This document shows positions 54,153 to 64,000 of a DNA stretch of 64,000 bases, piece by piece. The notes under the pieces were generated by a model that was given only the letters and a program-made list of their open reading frames with translations, had not been told where the DNA came from and ran no database searches. Position 1 is the stretch's first letter, and each line of letters opens with the position of its first letter. The position numbers and the translations under genes are program-made. This DNA is from Eleusine coracana subsp. coracana (lineage: Eukaryota; Streptophyta; Magnoliopsida; Poales; Poaceae). The stretch is taken from positions 38,342,240 through 38,406,239 of the forward strand of contig CM064425.1 in assembly GCA_032690845.1 (NCBI GenBank). Direction: 5' to 3'.

Positions 54153-54519
54153 TAAGGTCGTCCCGGCAATTTCCCCGTTGGGGACGGGGCTCTGTGGGGC
54201 TGCGCCCCAATTAAGGCAAGGATGGGGGACAGATTTCCCCTACGGAGCTAGCGGGGTGGGGACCCGATAAGAAGCAGGGCGAGGACGGGGATCCATTTCC
54301 CCCGCCGGGGCACCGTGGGGACCCGAAACAAAGTAGCCCATGTAAAACATTTGCAGCCCAAGCCCACTTCAGTCTAGATTGAATATAAACAGCGGAACCC
54401 TAAACCTCTGTCCCAGTTCTCCACTCCCCAGTCCCCAGCCGGCAGCCGCAATCGACAATTGCCTCCCTCGTCCGGTCATCCCCTTTCTCCGCCGCCACCC
54501 ACCAGCACCTCAATGCGCA

Positions 54520-54690
54520 CAAGCTCCCTCCTCCCCTTCCCTATCACGCACGCGACGGGCCAAGCTACAGCGGGCCAACGGCGGTGGCGCGAGTTCCCTC
54601 CTTCCCTTCCCCATCACGCGCGCGATGGCGCGAGCTACAGCGGGCCAGCGGCGCGAAGTCCCTCCTCCCCTTCCCCATCATGCACATGGC
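54520..54690 (+). repeat. 64-70-bp tandem repeat, about 2.5 copies
   Basis: Units start at 54521, 54591 and 54655 with (a/g)agytccctcctycccttcc and include gctacagcgggcca. It lies in the 5' part of the hAT gene. Confidence 0.85.
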
Positions 54691-57049
54691 AACTCCAACA
54701 TCAAGCTCCTCCCAGGCGCCATCACCAAGCTCATGCCGAGATCCCAGTGAAGGTGCACAACAAGTTGATGCAGTTGCACCTGTTCCAAGTACCAATGAAT
54801 CTCAAGGTACGACCACTCGTGACCCATATAGGAGGAAGCTTAGATCTAAAGCATGGCTAGAGTTTGAAAGGGTGCTGTTGAATGGCGTATGGAAAGCTAA
54901 ATGCAATTGGTCTAAAACACTAATAGAGGGAGAAACTAGAAATGGTACCACACACTTGCATGATCATCTTGCTATATGTCAAGCTAAGCAGTGTATGAAA
55001 GGTCTAAAACAAGCCACTTTAAAAGTTGGGAAGAACGATGATGGGTCTATTAGTGTTCAGAAGTAATATTTGATCAAGATGCTGCTAGGAAGGAGCTTGC
55101 ACTTATGATATGTCTACATAAGTAGCCACTGTCCATTGTTGATCATGCTAGTTTTCAAAATTTCTGTGCTGCAATGCAACCATTCTTTAAGGTGCCAACT
55201 AGGAACACTATAAGGAAGGATATTTTTTATGTGCATGTTGTTCAAAGAGAGGCACTTGTTAAGTACTTCCAGAAATTGAACTGCCGTATTGCAATCACAA
55301 CTGATATGTGGACTGCCAATCATCAAAAGAAAGGGTACATGGCAGTGACGGTACATTTCATTGATGAGAAGTGGAACCTCAAGAGTTTCCTTTTGAGGTG
55401 ATTGATGCATTTAATTTCTTTGCATTATATTCAATTGTTGACTGCTATGATTAATTCATGTTATATTCATCCTTTTCATTTACTATTTTGTAGGTTCATT
55501 TATGTTCCTGCACCACATACTGCTAAAGTCATTGCTAATGTCCTCCATGAGGTTCTTGTTGATTGCCATCTTGAGAGGAAGGTGTCAATAGTTACACTTG
55601 ACAACTGCTCGACCAATGGCAACATGATTGTCAAAATGCAAGATAAGTTGCCTCTTGACTCCCTGCTCTTGGATGGTGCCTTGCTGCATATGCATTGTGC
55701 CACACATTTTGAACTTGATTGTTAAAGATGGTATGAGTATATTGGAGAAAGGGATAGAGAGGGTTCGTGATAGTGTTGGATTGTGGTCTGCCACACCAAA
55801 AAGGCATGAAAGGTTTGAAAAAATGACATCTCAAATGAACATCGCATACAACAAAAGAATTGGGCTTGATTGTCCTACTAGGTGGAATTCTACATGTGTC
55901 ATGCTTAACACTGCATTAGAGTATCAGACTGTATTTGAATGCTTGGCTTTGCGTGAGAAGCTATTCAGTCCTATTTGCCCAGATGCTAATGAATGGTTGT
56001 TTGCTAAGGTGGTTTGCTCAAGGTTGAAGGTTTTCTTGGATATTTCTGAGCTGCTATCAGGCACTACTTATGTGACTGCAAACCTTTTCTTTCCCAAAGT
56101 ATGTAGTGTTTATTTGGCTATTAGAAAATGGCATGCTAGTGGTCATCCTAGGATTGAGGAAATGTCAACACTGATGAAAGCTAAATTTGACAAGTATTGG
56201 ACAGATGTGCATGGTCTTATGGCAATAGCTTGTGTACTGGATCCTAGATGCAAACTTCATATGTTGAAAGCATTTTTCACAAGTGTTTATGGGACAGATC
56301 AGTCCACCATTGAGGTAGACAAAAAATTAGGGGCATGTTGTATCAGTTAGTGATTCATTATCAGCAAGCTGCAGAAGAAGTAGCTACCTCTAATTCTGCA
56401 AATACTAGTGCTGCTGTTGCTGGCCAGAATAGTGCAGACACAAGTGCTGATGATGAATTATTCAACATTTTTTATCAGTATGTCTTCACATCCAGCTGTT
56501 ACATCTCATGTGCGCACAGAGTTGGACTTGTATTTGGAAGAGCCTCCACTACCTAGAGCTCAAGATCTGGACATTGTTAATTGGTGGAAGTATGAAGGGA
56601 TTAAATATCCTACTTTGTAGTGCATTGCCCGAGATATCCTACCAATTCCTGTGACAACAGTAGCATCAGAATCAGCCTTTAGTACAAGTGGGAGAGTTCT
56701 TAGTCCTAATTGTAGTTCACTTGCACCCAAAATGATCGAAGCTTTGATGTGTGTGCAAGCATGGTCTCGTGCTGACATGCTAGGTACAAATTGATTGCAT
56801 TTTTTACTTGTTGTTTTTAGCATATGAAACTGAAAGTATATTAAGCTTATTTGTTGTTCCTTTGCTATGTCTTGATAGATATTTCTTCTCCTACCACAAT
56901 GATGACATGCAATGAGAAGGTTGAGGAGGAAATGGTATGTTTCTAAGTGCTTGTACTATAAATTGTTTCTTATCCATTGAAACTGAAATATTGATGTTTT
57001 TCATGTTGTTTTGTTTGAAGGAGAAGAGCGAGTCCACTATCATAGATTG
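54680..57049 (+). pseudogene. hAT transposase (BED finger, Ac-like), broken
   Basis: Cut-and-paste transposase of the hAT family. The BED zinc finger (KAWLEFERVLL, KCNWSKTL, GTTHLHDHLAIC) has Ser where the second Cys ligand is expected. The catalytic fold follows (ITTDMWTANHQKKGYMAVTV, HTAKVIANVL, VTLDNCSTN, GLDCPTRWNSTCVML), with helical insertion sequence up to 56330. The C-terminal dimerisation region (LDLYLEEP, then IVNWWKYEGIKYPTL, IARDILPIPVTTVASESAFS, GRVLSPN) lies at about 56515-56780. Small last exons at 56879-56934 and 57021-57049 are likely (EKSESTIID). Stops at about 55122 (TAG) and 56618 (TAG), a frameshift near 55700 and another near 56330 inactivate it. An intron probably lies at 55399-55493. 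Confidence 0.85.
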
Positions 57050-57442
57050 AGAAGCTCAAGACTCAAGAATAAGTAAAAAGTCAAGCTGCTGGATGTTGAT
57101 TGTTGAAGCTTAGCTTCCCCAATTGTTGTAATAGCTGATAATTTGTACTTTGCTACTTTGCTATTCGTACTTTGCTACTTTGCTTGGATATTCGTACTTT
57201 GCTGAATATGTCTATTGATTTATGCATGTACTGGTTTGGCACTTTAGTTGTTATTTGCATGTTTTGTATGTAAATTAATTCCTGTTCTATGTAGAGCATG
57301 ATCCCCACGGGGATCCGATGGGGAACGGGGATAGGGATGGGGATCGTTTTTCTCCCATTAGCTTATCAGGGCGGGGAATAGGGCGGGGATGAGTCTTAAC
57401 GGGGTGGGGATGAGGCTCTTTCCCTCACGGAGATCATCCCTG

Positions 57443-57559
57443 TGGGGATTTCATGTTGTAGATATCATTGGTGATGTAGTTCTCATTTTACCCTTAATTG
57501 TTGATGATGTATCAATGAAGTCTTAGCTATGAGGTTAGTGTCAAAATGCAACTATGAGA
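57443..57559. other. Element A spacer next to the hAT element
   Basis: Short non-coding sequence, nothing recognised. Confidence 0.4.
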
Positions 57560-60500
57560 TTAGCAAAATTTATGATAAACAAAAACATCTACAACCATCC
57601 TTCTAAATATTTTACTAATGAGGGCCTTAAGGTGGTTGTAGTCCTCGTAGGTGCTCTTAGCAATATTTTTTATTGACTTTAGAGATTCCTCATATGAGCA
57701 TGTATTTTGTGGTTGTTCAAGAAAGAAGCTCTTATGCTCATCAATTGAATTACTTCCTCCTATCTCTAGAGTCAATGTCTCTAACAATCCAATGGTCCAA
57801 AGATTCTTCTCCTTAAGAATTTCATCGAGAAAACTTATCGGTGATTTTTCATCACCGCAGAGAATGAAATATTGAGGACCAAGGGGGAAAAGGCTTAGGC
57901 AAGAAGGATGACGGCTCGGTTTTAAAATAATTGAGAGTTTCTCCCAAATTGTCTCCTTAGATGCAATGCTTCACGTCCTCATAAAGAACAAACCTCGATG
58001 ATGCGTGTTGGGAAACATACATCACCTCCTCAAGCGGGGAGTGCTTGAGATGAGGCCTCACCATAAGATTTTCTAAGCAATGGGCATTGGTGGCGAAAGT
58101 GATTTTCCTATGCTCTTCATTTAGGCTCCCTTGAAATGCATCCTTACGCTGAAGGCTTTCTAGTGGGAAGCCTATGAGAAGTTCAAAGTCGATGATAGGA
58201 AAGACGTGGAGGTCCAGGTGAACTTCAACTTTGTCCATCTCAACTAGTACAACCCTCGTGATCCCCCCACATGGAAAGGTTACTCCTATGGCATCCTTGA
58301 GGAGTGTATCATTTGGCACAAGAGGTATGTCATCCAAAAGTTGCCAAGCTATGTACTCAGGGATGATATTGGCTCCTATGGTGGGATTGTGAAGGGCTTC
58401 TATAACATTTCCCTTTTATATAATAGGGAATGGTAGAGGAAGGAGAACAGATTTGGATTTCCTTTGGAGAATGTCTTCCTTCCTTCAACGACTCTTTGTT
58501 CATGGACTCCTTGAGGACTTCTTTTTGGAAAGGCTTGGGAGGTGAACAGGATGCCATAGCCTTCTTCTGCCAGAAGTGATTCGAGGTGTTTTCATGTTTA
58601 TCATATAGCTCTTCCTCGAACTCAACTGGCAACCCTGAAGGTAGAATTTCTCCTGCCTTCCGAGTAGTCTCAACAGTAAAATTGAAAGGTGAGATAGCAA
58701 TGGGCTTGAATTCAGCTATTGAGAGACCCTCGTGGGTTGGCTTGTCTTCCCCTGGGTAAATTGCTGATCTTGTTCCTTCATGATAGATCCAGGGGGCTCA
58801 ACAGGGAATGTTGCCATCACCTCATTGATTGGCTCACCCCTTGGGAGAGATTCTATCAAAAGATTTTCTGATTGACAGATTGAGACAGAAGATACGCCTC
58901 TCCCAAGTCTTATATCGAGACTTCCTAACTTCAGTCCATCTGGGAATAGCTGGTCCAATAGATGCCCGATCAAATTTTGGAAATCATAGACTTCAACTAT
59001 ATGGAAGTCTAGGATAGTCTCAACATTTTTGTGCTTTACGAGCACATTTTGCAAGGTCCCAAATCCTCTTAAAGATTGGTCTAAAGGGCTCAGGAAGGAT
59101 TTGCTAATCAATGCAAGGGGCTCACCACCTATGAAGGCTGGTGCAGTGGATTTTGACAAGATATTTGCATCGATTATGGGACTGAAGACAACATTCACCT
59201 TCATCTCTCTTATGCGGCATTGAATGGTTGAGTAAGGAGGCCTAATCCAAAATAAATCAGGAGAATGTTATCCCTCATTCAATAATTCGTTGCCCGGCAT
59301 GGCAAAGCATTCCCTCTCATCCTCTTGGAGGAAATTGTCCTCTAGAGGATCAGGAGGAGAAATGAGAATTGGTGGGTTCTTTTTCAAAAATAATTTAAGG
59401 TATCCCATGGTCTTTGGAAAGAACTTCCTCGAATTTAAAAGAGAACTCAAGAGAATTTTCTGATTGAGACATTGGGACAGAAAAATGTCTTCCCCTGAGT
59501 TCAATGTCTAACATCTCCTTGGTCGGTGCATCAAAGAAAAGTCTCTCCATGGGATGCCCGATTAAAATGTAAGTCATGGACTTCGAACACGAAAATCAAG
59601 GAGAGTTTCAACATCTTTGTGCCTTAAAGACACATTTTGCAAAATCCCATATCCCTCTGAAATGGGTTCGGAGGGACATTGAAGAAATTTGCAAGTCGAT
59701 GTCAATGGTTCTTGACCCAAAATGGCAAAAGCACAAGCATTAGAAATGATGTTGACACCGACAGTGGGATTATAAAGAAGATTCACCTTTACTCCTCTTA
59801 TGAGGCATTGAATGGAAGAGGAAGGGGAGCTAATCTGAATTAGGTTCAGAGAAGACTCAGCCTCTCTCAACCGCTCATTTCTCATGCTTGATGTTAACTC
59901 CTTTACCGTCTTCTGGACCAAAGGCTCCTTAAGAGGATTGGGAGAAGATATATGAGTTGGTAATTTCTTTTGATAGCGACAACTCGAGAATTTCCCATCA
60001 TGTTTTACAAGATTTTCCCTGACTTGAAAAGAGAGCTTGGAAGGTTGAATTTCTTCTTCCTTCATTGCTCGCAGTTCAGTTGAGGTCTCACTAGATGAAT
60101 CAATGGATAGACAAGTATTTGCCTTAGGTTCAACTAGTGGGGTGGCCTCGATGCTCGACGAAGCTTCCTCCTGAGAGGGCTCTCTACAGTCGGCTAGGAA
60201 AGAAGAGTTTTGTTGAATAAAGTCAAGGGTAGCTCTTCCTATTGCAGATGTCTTGTGGACGAACGAACCTCCGATGGTGACGTCGAGATATAGGGCAGAC
60301 TCCTTGCTTAAACCTAGATAAAAGTGTTGCAACAACACATGGTCGGGCAAAGACAAGTCAGGGCTGGAAGTGGTTAACAGGGAAAGCCTGGCCCAGGCTG
60401 CACCTAAGGATTCCTTATCGCTTTGATGAAAGTCGAGAATCTCCCTTCATAGAGAGACGATACGTTATATAGGATAGAATGTGAGACAAAATTGATCTCG

Positions 60501-60827
60501 GAGTACTTTCCAATCACCATTCGTACTCCCAACGAAATGAGTGTACCATTGTTTCGCATTCTCCATGAGGGGAAAGAGAAATAATTTCCACTTGAGAGTG
60601 TCTTGAGTCATGCCTTTGATCGATAGGCATGAACACAAATGCTCAAACTCTAACAAATGATGAAACATGTTTTTGCTATTTAACCCCGAGAAGGATTGTT
60701 CCCGAACCATGGCTATAAAGCCAAGGCGGAGTTCAAAGCCAAATGAATGAATTGGGTCCGCTGAAAGCGGCGGCTCGAAGAACTCGCCCTTAGGAGCAGA
60801 AATATCTTGAATTGATAGTCGCTCCAT
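57560..60827 (-). pseudogene. Element A gag with three tandem protease-like domains
   Basis: Starts MERLSIQDISAPKGEF at 60827. The Athila-type gag core runs to about 60230 (FSGLNSKNMFHHLLEFEHLC, KLFLFPLMENAKQWY, FCLTFYPI, then LQHFYLGLSKESALYLDV). After an acidic linker come three repeats of a retropepsin-like fold, at about 59830-59500, 59230-58890 and 58440-57960. Each has a linker (SSPNPL-like), a strand, a loop reading YNPTVGVNIIS, FSPIIDANILS or HNPTIGANIIP, and a later (N/E)LLIGFPLE-type segment. The catalytic D-T/S-G is missing in all three. At least two stops (60465-60467 and about 60448) break gag. No RT follows. The C-terminal part to 57560 (GLLETLTLEIGG) has no recognised domain. 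Confidence 0.7.
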
Positions 60828-60909
60828 GGTAGAGAAGGGGAAAGAAATAAATAGAAGGAAATAAAAAGATATGAGGGCGAACTAGGATCGAAGATCAAGC
60901 AACAACCGT

Positions 60910-60926
60910 TCCCCGGCAATGGTGCC
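60910..60926 (-). promoter_or_regulatory. Primer-binding site of element A (tRNA-Asp type)
   Basis: The plus strand reads tccccggcaatggtgcc, matching the plant tRNA-Asp 3' end with mismatches. It lies 8 nt inside the LTR, with the same layout as in element C. Confidence 0.7.
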
Positions 60927-60934
60927 GGAAAGCT

Positions 60935-61542
60935 TGTTGGGTATTTTAAGATAACAGAATAAATCCGCAAGCGTACGGATACCAAAGTAACTTTCACCCA
61001 GGAGTATTCCAAGGTATCGAATCCATAGGGAACATGTGTGCCTAATCTTCTGTTCTAGTTCATCCAAGGACATCAAGATAAATATGACATTAGGTAGAGA
61101 GGATTCCTAATGGGTATAAGGTCCTAATCAAGGTAAGAGTACTACTAGGTTTCTTGCATTGGGCATCCGGTTTTCCCCTACATCCATAGTGCGATTCCGG
61201 CCAAGAGCCTACTACATAGCCAAACGTGGAGGATTTCAAAGGACAGATAGGGTTGTCACCACCTACTGGTTACCTTTAGCAATCCATGGACTACACGATA
61301 AACAAAGGTAACCAACGCCCTAGACACCACGCCTATGCTTTCAACAACTCCCTTAATCTCCACATGCGATGATATAAGACTAAGGTCTTTCACTCAATAG
61401 AGCATTGAGCGAGCAAAGCAACTAAGTATAAAACTTACTTAAAAAGGAAACTTAAATACCAAGAAAGGAATCACGAAAACTTACTAAATATGGCAAGCAT
61501 CCATTGAGGTACAAACGTGGAGAAGAGGTGGACAACTCCACT
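60935..61542 (-). repeat. Element A 5' LTR, partial (cut by element E)
   Basis: Begins TGTTGGGTATTTTAAG and parallels 26206 onward for about 610 bp until gtggacaactccact, where the E LTR starts. The rest should lie beyond E, outside the window. Confidence 0.85.
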
Positions 61543-62728
61543 TGATGAGACCATGGCTCATCATATCGATCTGAAAATAATATGAAGAATTCTTCTATTA
61601 GGGCTGATTCCTTTCCTGCTGCAATGAGACGAGAGATGATCGAGAAAAAAGAAAAATCAAGTTACTGTTAAGTATCCAATATGTTGCAATCAAATACTCA
61701 GTAATGCATGTCTATGCAAGAATACAGAGCTGTGAAGAAGTATCCAGATCGGCTTAGTAACATGCTGGTTTGATGAATTTCAATGCAAGGTCAAAGAGAA
61801 GCAAGCCAGAAAAATAAGTTATGTGCAGATTGGCACTATAAACGTGCAGATTGAGGAGCCTGGTGATAATGACGGCAATTAGCACAAAGGCCGCAATATT
61901 TAATATTTTCTTGACGTGAGACAACTTTTGTTCTAGTCGGTTTATTAGGGTGTTTTTTTTTATTTGGTTTATTTGAGTCCGTCTCTATTACGCAGTTGAG
62001 TGCAAACCGAATTAGACTCGGTGGAGTCCATATGTTCGACTTCTGTTCAAGTCTAACCAGCTTACCATTGGCCGGTTGTGAGCCATAAGGCCCTGGGCGT
62101 TGCCCTTGTATGGGGGGAGATGATTAGATTTTTATCATGAGTTTTTATCAAGGTTTTCTTCTAAACGAAGGAGGTGCCGCCATCTCCCATGTTGTGAGGG
62201 CTACTGCTGATCCTTGCTGATTGTGAAGGAGATCGTGATCAGGTGGCTGCGACCTAGGTACGCATCATGATTCCTTCCTAGAATCTTTCTTTACTGATCG
62301 TGTTCCTTTGAGACACGAGTGGAAGAGCATATCTAGGGTTTGGATTATTTTTTGAATAAGTCAATCCTTGTATCAATCTTGCTACTACATGAGTGTCTGT
62401 AATTGATCCATCAAATAGTCATCTCATCGGTATACTGCTGCTACTGATTTTGTTTTGTCATAAATTTCAAGGTCAACTGCTGAGATATAGCTATTGCTAT
62501 TCCTGTCGTGAGTCACTCAAAATATATTATTGTGCCAGCTATTTCAATTAACTTAGAGTGTGATTGTTTTGGGAATATTTCATAATTGGATGTTCAACTG
62601 CTACTGCATGTGAGGCTAGTCAAGCTTTATTGATCAGCTGTCACAATAATTCAGAAAAAGTCTTTACTTCATATTAGTACCGTGAAAGATTGGGTCAAAT
62701 CTTTGGACATGTCGTCGTGTCTTTATCA
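61543..62728 (+). repeat. Element E 5' LTR (1186 bp)
   Basis: Starts TGATGAGACCATGGCTCATCA, a near-perfect palindrome at the terminus, and ends CTTTATCA two bases before the primer-binding site. The start was set by the point where the A LTR alignment ends. Confidence 0.65.
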
Positions 62729-62730
62729 TT

Positions 62731-62739
62731 TGGTATCAG
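62731..62739 (+). promoter_or_regulatory. Primer-binding site of element E (initiator tRNA-Met)
   Basis: TGGTATCAG, two bases after the LTR end. Confidence 0.75.
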
Positions 62740-62792
62740 TTTTGCTGGGTTGATCACGGTACTTTTGGATATTTGATTATTGATTTTTTGTG

Positions 62793-63182
62793 ATGGACAA
62801 GTATTGTTTGGTTGATAGAGTTAAGTTTGTACCAATATTGCATCCACTAGTTTCTGTTGCCCACTATTTTGAATGGGAGAATGTTATCATGGATTTCTAT
62901 TGGAGTGGCCAATTGCCGATAAACATGTTGGTTCATCTGACAATGCGGTCTTTTTCTGACCAAGTTATGCAATGGTGGAATGAACTGCAGCAAGAAAATA
63001 TTTCCGGAGGTGAAGATCCTTGTCGCACATGGAATGAAATGAAAGCGGTGTTACGGCATAGATATGACCCACCTAAAAATCTTCATGATTCTGGGCAGAT
63101 AACTCATCCTTTTTCTACCAAAAGTGTTCACAGTAAAGATGAAAATGAGTGCTCATTTTCTTCAATCTCTAGTGAGTTTTGA
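62793..63182 (+). pseudogene. Element E gag, truncated by stops
   Basis: MDKYCLVDRVKFVPILHPLV begins 54 bp after the primer-binding site. The gag core is HYFEWENVIMDFYWSG, then QVMQWWNELQQEN and CRTWNEMKAVLRHRYDPP, the retrotransposon gag pattern (Y..WE..v, WW..l, tW...K..lr.ry.P) of chromovirus-type Ty3/gypsy elements. A TGA at 63180-63182 ends the frame after 129 codons, far short of a usual gag of 350 or more. Sequence immediately after continues in similar style (MKIEKDLPKMI), so the stop is a lesion. Confidence 0.75.
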
Positions 63183-64000
63183 ATGAAGATTGAAAAAGAC
63201 CTTCCAAAGATGATTGCTGGAAAGATCAAAAACAGCCTTGCAAAGTTGCATTGCACTTGATTGTTCGGGGAAACGGAATGTTTCTCCTACTTCAGACGAT
63301 CAAGTTCATGAGTTGTCTTGTGATGATCACAATTCACGTGGAGCCATTGGATGATGATTGATCTACTGTTCTGGGCTTATCCTTGATGTCTAAAGAAGTG
63401 CAGCGGGACAGAACTATAGCTAATTTAAAGGGGCAATATTCAAATATTTTCCAGTCCGAGTGAAAAATCAAAGAAAAGGCATGCAAATTGATTATTGATG
63501 GTGGAAGCTTTACAAATGCTATTAGCTCAGATTAAGTACATGCATTTTCTTTATCTACATGGCGGCTTCCTACGCCTCGTTACATGCAATGGATGAACAC
63601 GTGGTACACTAAAAATTACTCACAAGGCGCGCGTAAAATTTTCGGTGGGAGATTATGTTGACTCTATAGATTGTCATGTGGTGCCGATGAGTGCATGTTA
63701 TTTGTTGCTTGGGAGACCATGACAGTTTGATATTGATGCAACACATGGAGGTCGTTCCAATAATTATTCTTTTGTGCATAAAGGTTTGCATCGTGTTCTC
63801 AAACCAATGAAGGAAAGTGATATTAAGCCTGAGGCTTTTGTAGCTGCAAAAAAGAAGAAATATGGTGTGGATATTACCTTAAAGCCGAGGACGGCTTTGA
63901 TTCAAGGGGTGGAGAATGATGTGTTTATCACAGGTCAAGAAATTCTTGCTCGTCCTTCTGGAACAACTTCCAATTATCTGAGCAGTTCAGCTATTAAAAT
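63183..64000 (+). pseudogene. Element E gag C-terminus and protease, broken
   Basis: After several stops the protease is recognisable: LIIDGGSFTNAIS at about 63485-63525 carries the D-G-G-S active-site loop, and CHVVPMSACYLLLGRP at about 63675-63717 the late conserved segment. There TGA replaces the expected Trp codon (63718-63720). The following KGLHRVLKPMKESDIKPE and ITLKPRTALIQG are the usual linker to RT. The window ends before RT. Frameshifts between 63240 and 63480 make this copy non-functional. Confidence 0.75.

Larger units (their letters stand above)
54153..57442 (+). mobile_element. hAT (Ac-like) DNA transposon, defective
   Basis: Contains a complete but mutated transposase. Both ends (54153-54330 and 57300-57442) are packed with GGGGAC/GGGGAT-type motifs on both strands, as in subterminal transposase-binding regions of hAT elements. 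The right end on the minus strand reads CAGGGATGATCTCC and the left end TAAGGTCGTCCC, an imperfect inverted repeat. No matching 8-bp target-site duplication was found, so the exact ends are provisional. It lies within element A. Confidence 0.7.
26206..61542 (-). mobile_element. Element A: non-autonomous Athila-like retrotransposon holding nested insertions
   Basis: Minus-strand element. The 5' LTR (from 60935) is cut by element E, the 3' LTR is complete (26206-27382), and a tRNA-Asp-type primer-binding site and a polypurine tract lie at the inner LTR borders. It encodes a gag-like protein with protease-like domains but no reverse transcriptase or integrase, so it would depend on a partner element. 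Its own DNA is 26206-27442, 37652-39291, 53613-54152 and about 57443-61542. Insertions B, D (with C inside) and a hAT element separate these. Assignment of 53613-54152 to A is by exclusion. Confidence 0.75.
61543..64000 (+). mobile_element. Element E: chromovirus-like Ty3/gypsy, left part only
   Basis: The LTR at 61543-62728 is followed by an initiator-tRNA-Met primer-binding site (TGGTATCAG, 62731-62739), gag from 62793, and a protease region up to the window edge. It is inserted in the 5' LTR of element A. RT and integrase, the second LTR and the TSD would lie to the right. Stops in gag/protease show that the copy is decayed. Confidence 0.8.

Noticed and set aside
54145..57450. 8-bp TSD of the hAT element
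   Set aside because: AGCTCGAC and TGGGGATT do not match; no better pair was found nearby.

Overview
The window looks like intergenic heterochromatin of a grass (Poaceae, large genome). I see no clearly intact host gene. Almost every recognisable coding stretch belongs to a plant transposable element: Ty3/gypsy of the Athila, Tat and chromovirus types, Ty1/copia Sirevirus, LINE, hAT, CACTA and a MITE. Splice sites (GT..AG), TATA boxes, retrotransposon primer-binding sites and 5-bp target-site duplications are all of plant type. The species cannot be named from sequence alone.

Layout. 1-6240: a decayed minus-strand gypsy-like element (gag-like ORF, GA-rich leader) interrupted by a 1.68-kb plus-strand solo LTR (1773-3454, TSD GTCAT/GCCAT). 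6240-8690: a deleted minus-strand Sirevirus (palindrome array, 3' region, gag; pol missing). 8890-9717: a broken FAR1-like gene. 10553-11488: a 5'-truncated LINE with a 15-bp TSD. 11593-11921: a MITE. 13324-13896: a short solo LTR. 14390-15285: an Ulp1-like protease fragment, with a Helitron-type 3' terminus at 15723-15746. 17828-23889: a multi-exon Ulp1-like (C48) protease gene of transposon type. 25918-26205: the N-terminus of a CACTA transposase.

From 26206 to the right edge there is one deeply nested stack. Element A is a non-autonomous Athila-like element on the minus strand, with its 3' LTR at 26206-27382 and its 5' LTR starting at 60935. It contains element B (Tat-like, 27443-37651, TSD GGATC), a chromovirus-like LTR D (39292-53612) that itself holds element C (Athila-like, 42437-52917, near-complete pol), and a hAT element (about 54153-57442). 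Element E (chromovirus-like, LTR 61543-62728) is inserted in the 5' LTR of A and runs off the window.

The most striking signal is a DNA-level module in element C. A 12-bp palindrome (GCCGATCGGCGC and variants) occurs about 25 times, in pairs or triplets separated by almost exactly 9 nt (21-bp period). It lies in the LTRs, in non-coding internal DNA and inside several ORFs in different reading frames. The same geometry with unrelated palindrome sequences recurs in other LTR elements here: the solo LTR at 2107-2139 (GGTCGGCCGACC, 9-nt spacer), LTR D at 40046-40077 (AACCGGCCGGTT, 8-nt spacer) and the Sirevirus region at 6253-6412 (21-22-bp period). Repeated palindromes are described for Sireviruses. 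Their spread through a Ty3/gypsy coding region, with a two-helical-turn period, is the part I would follow up first. Other notable points are three tandem protease-like domains in element A that all lack the catalytic aspartate, an antisense plant-mobile-domain gene in element B with its own TATA box, and a 299-bp exon-plus-intron tandem duplication in the Ulp1-like gene.
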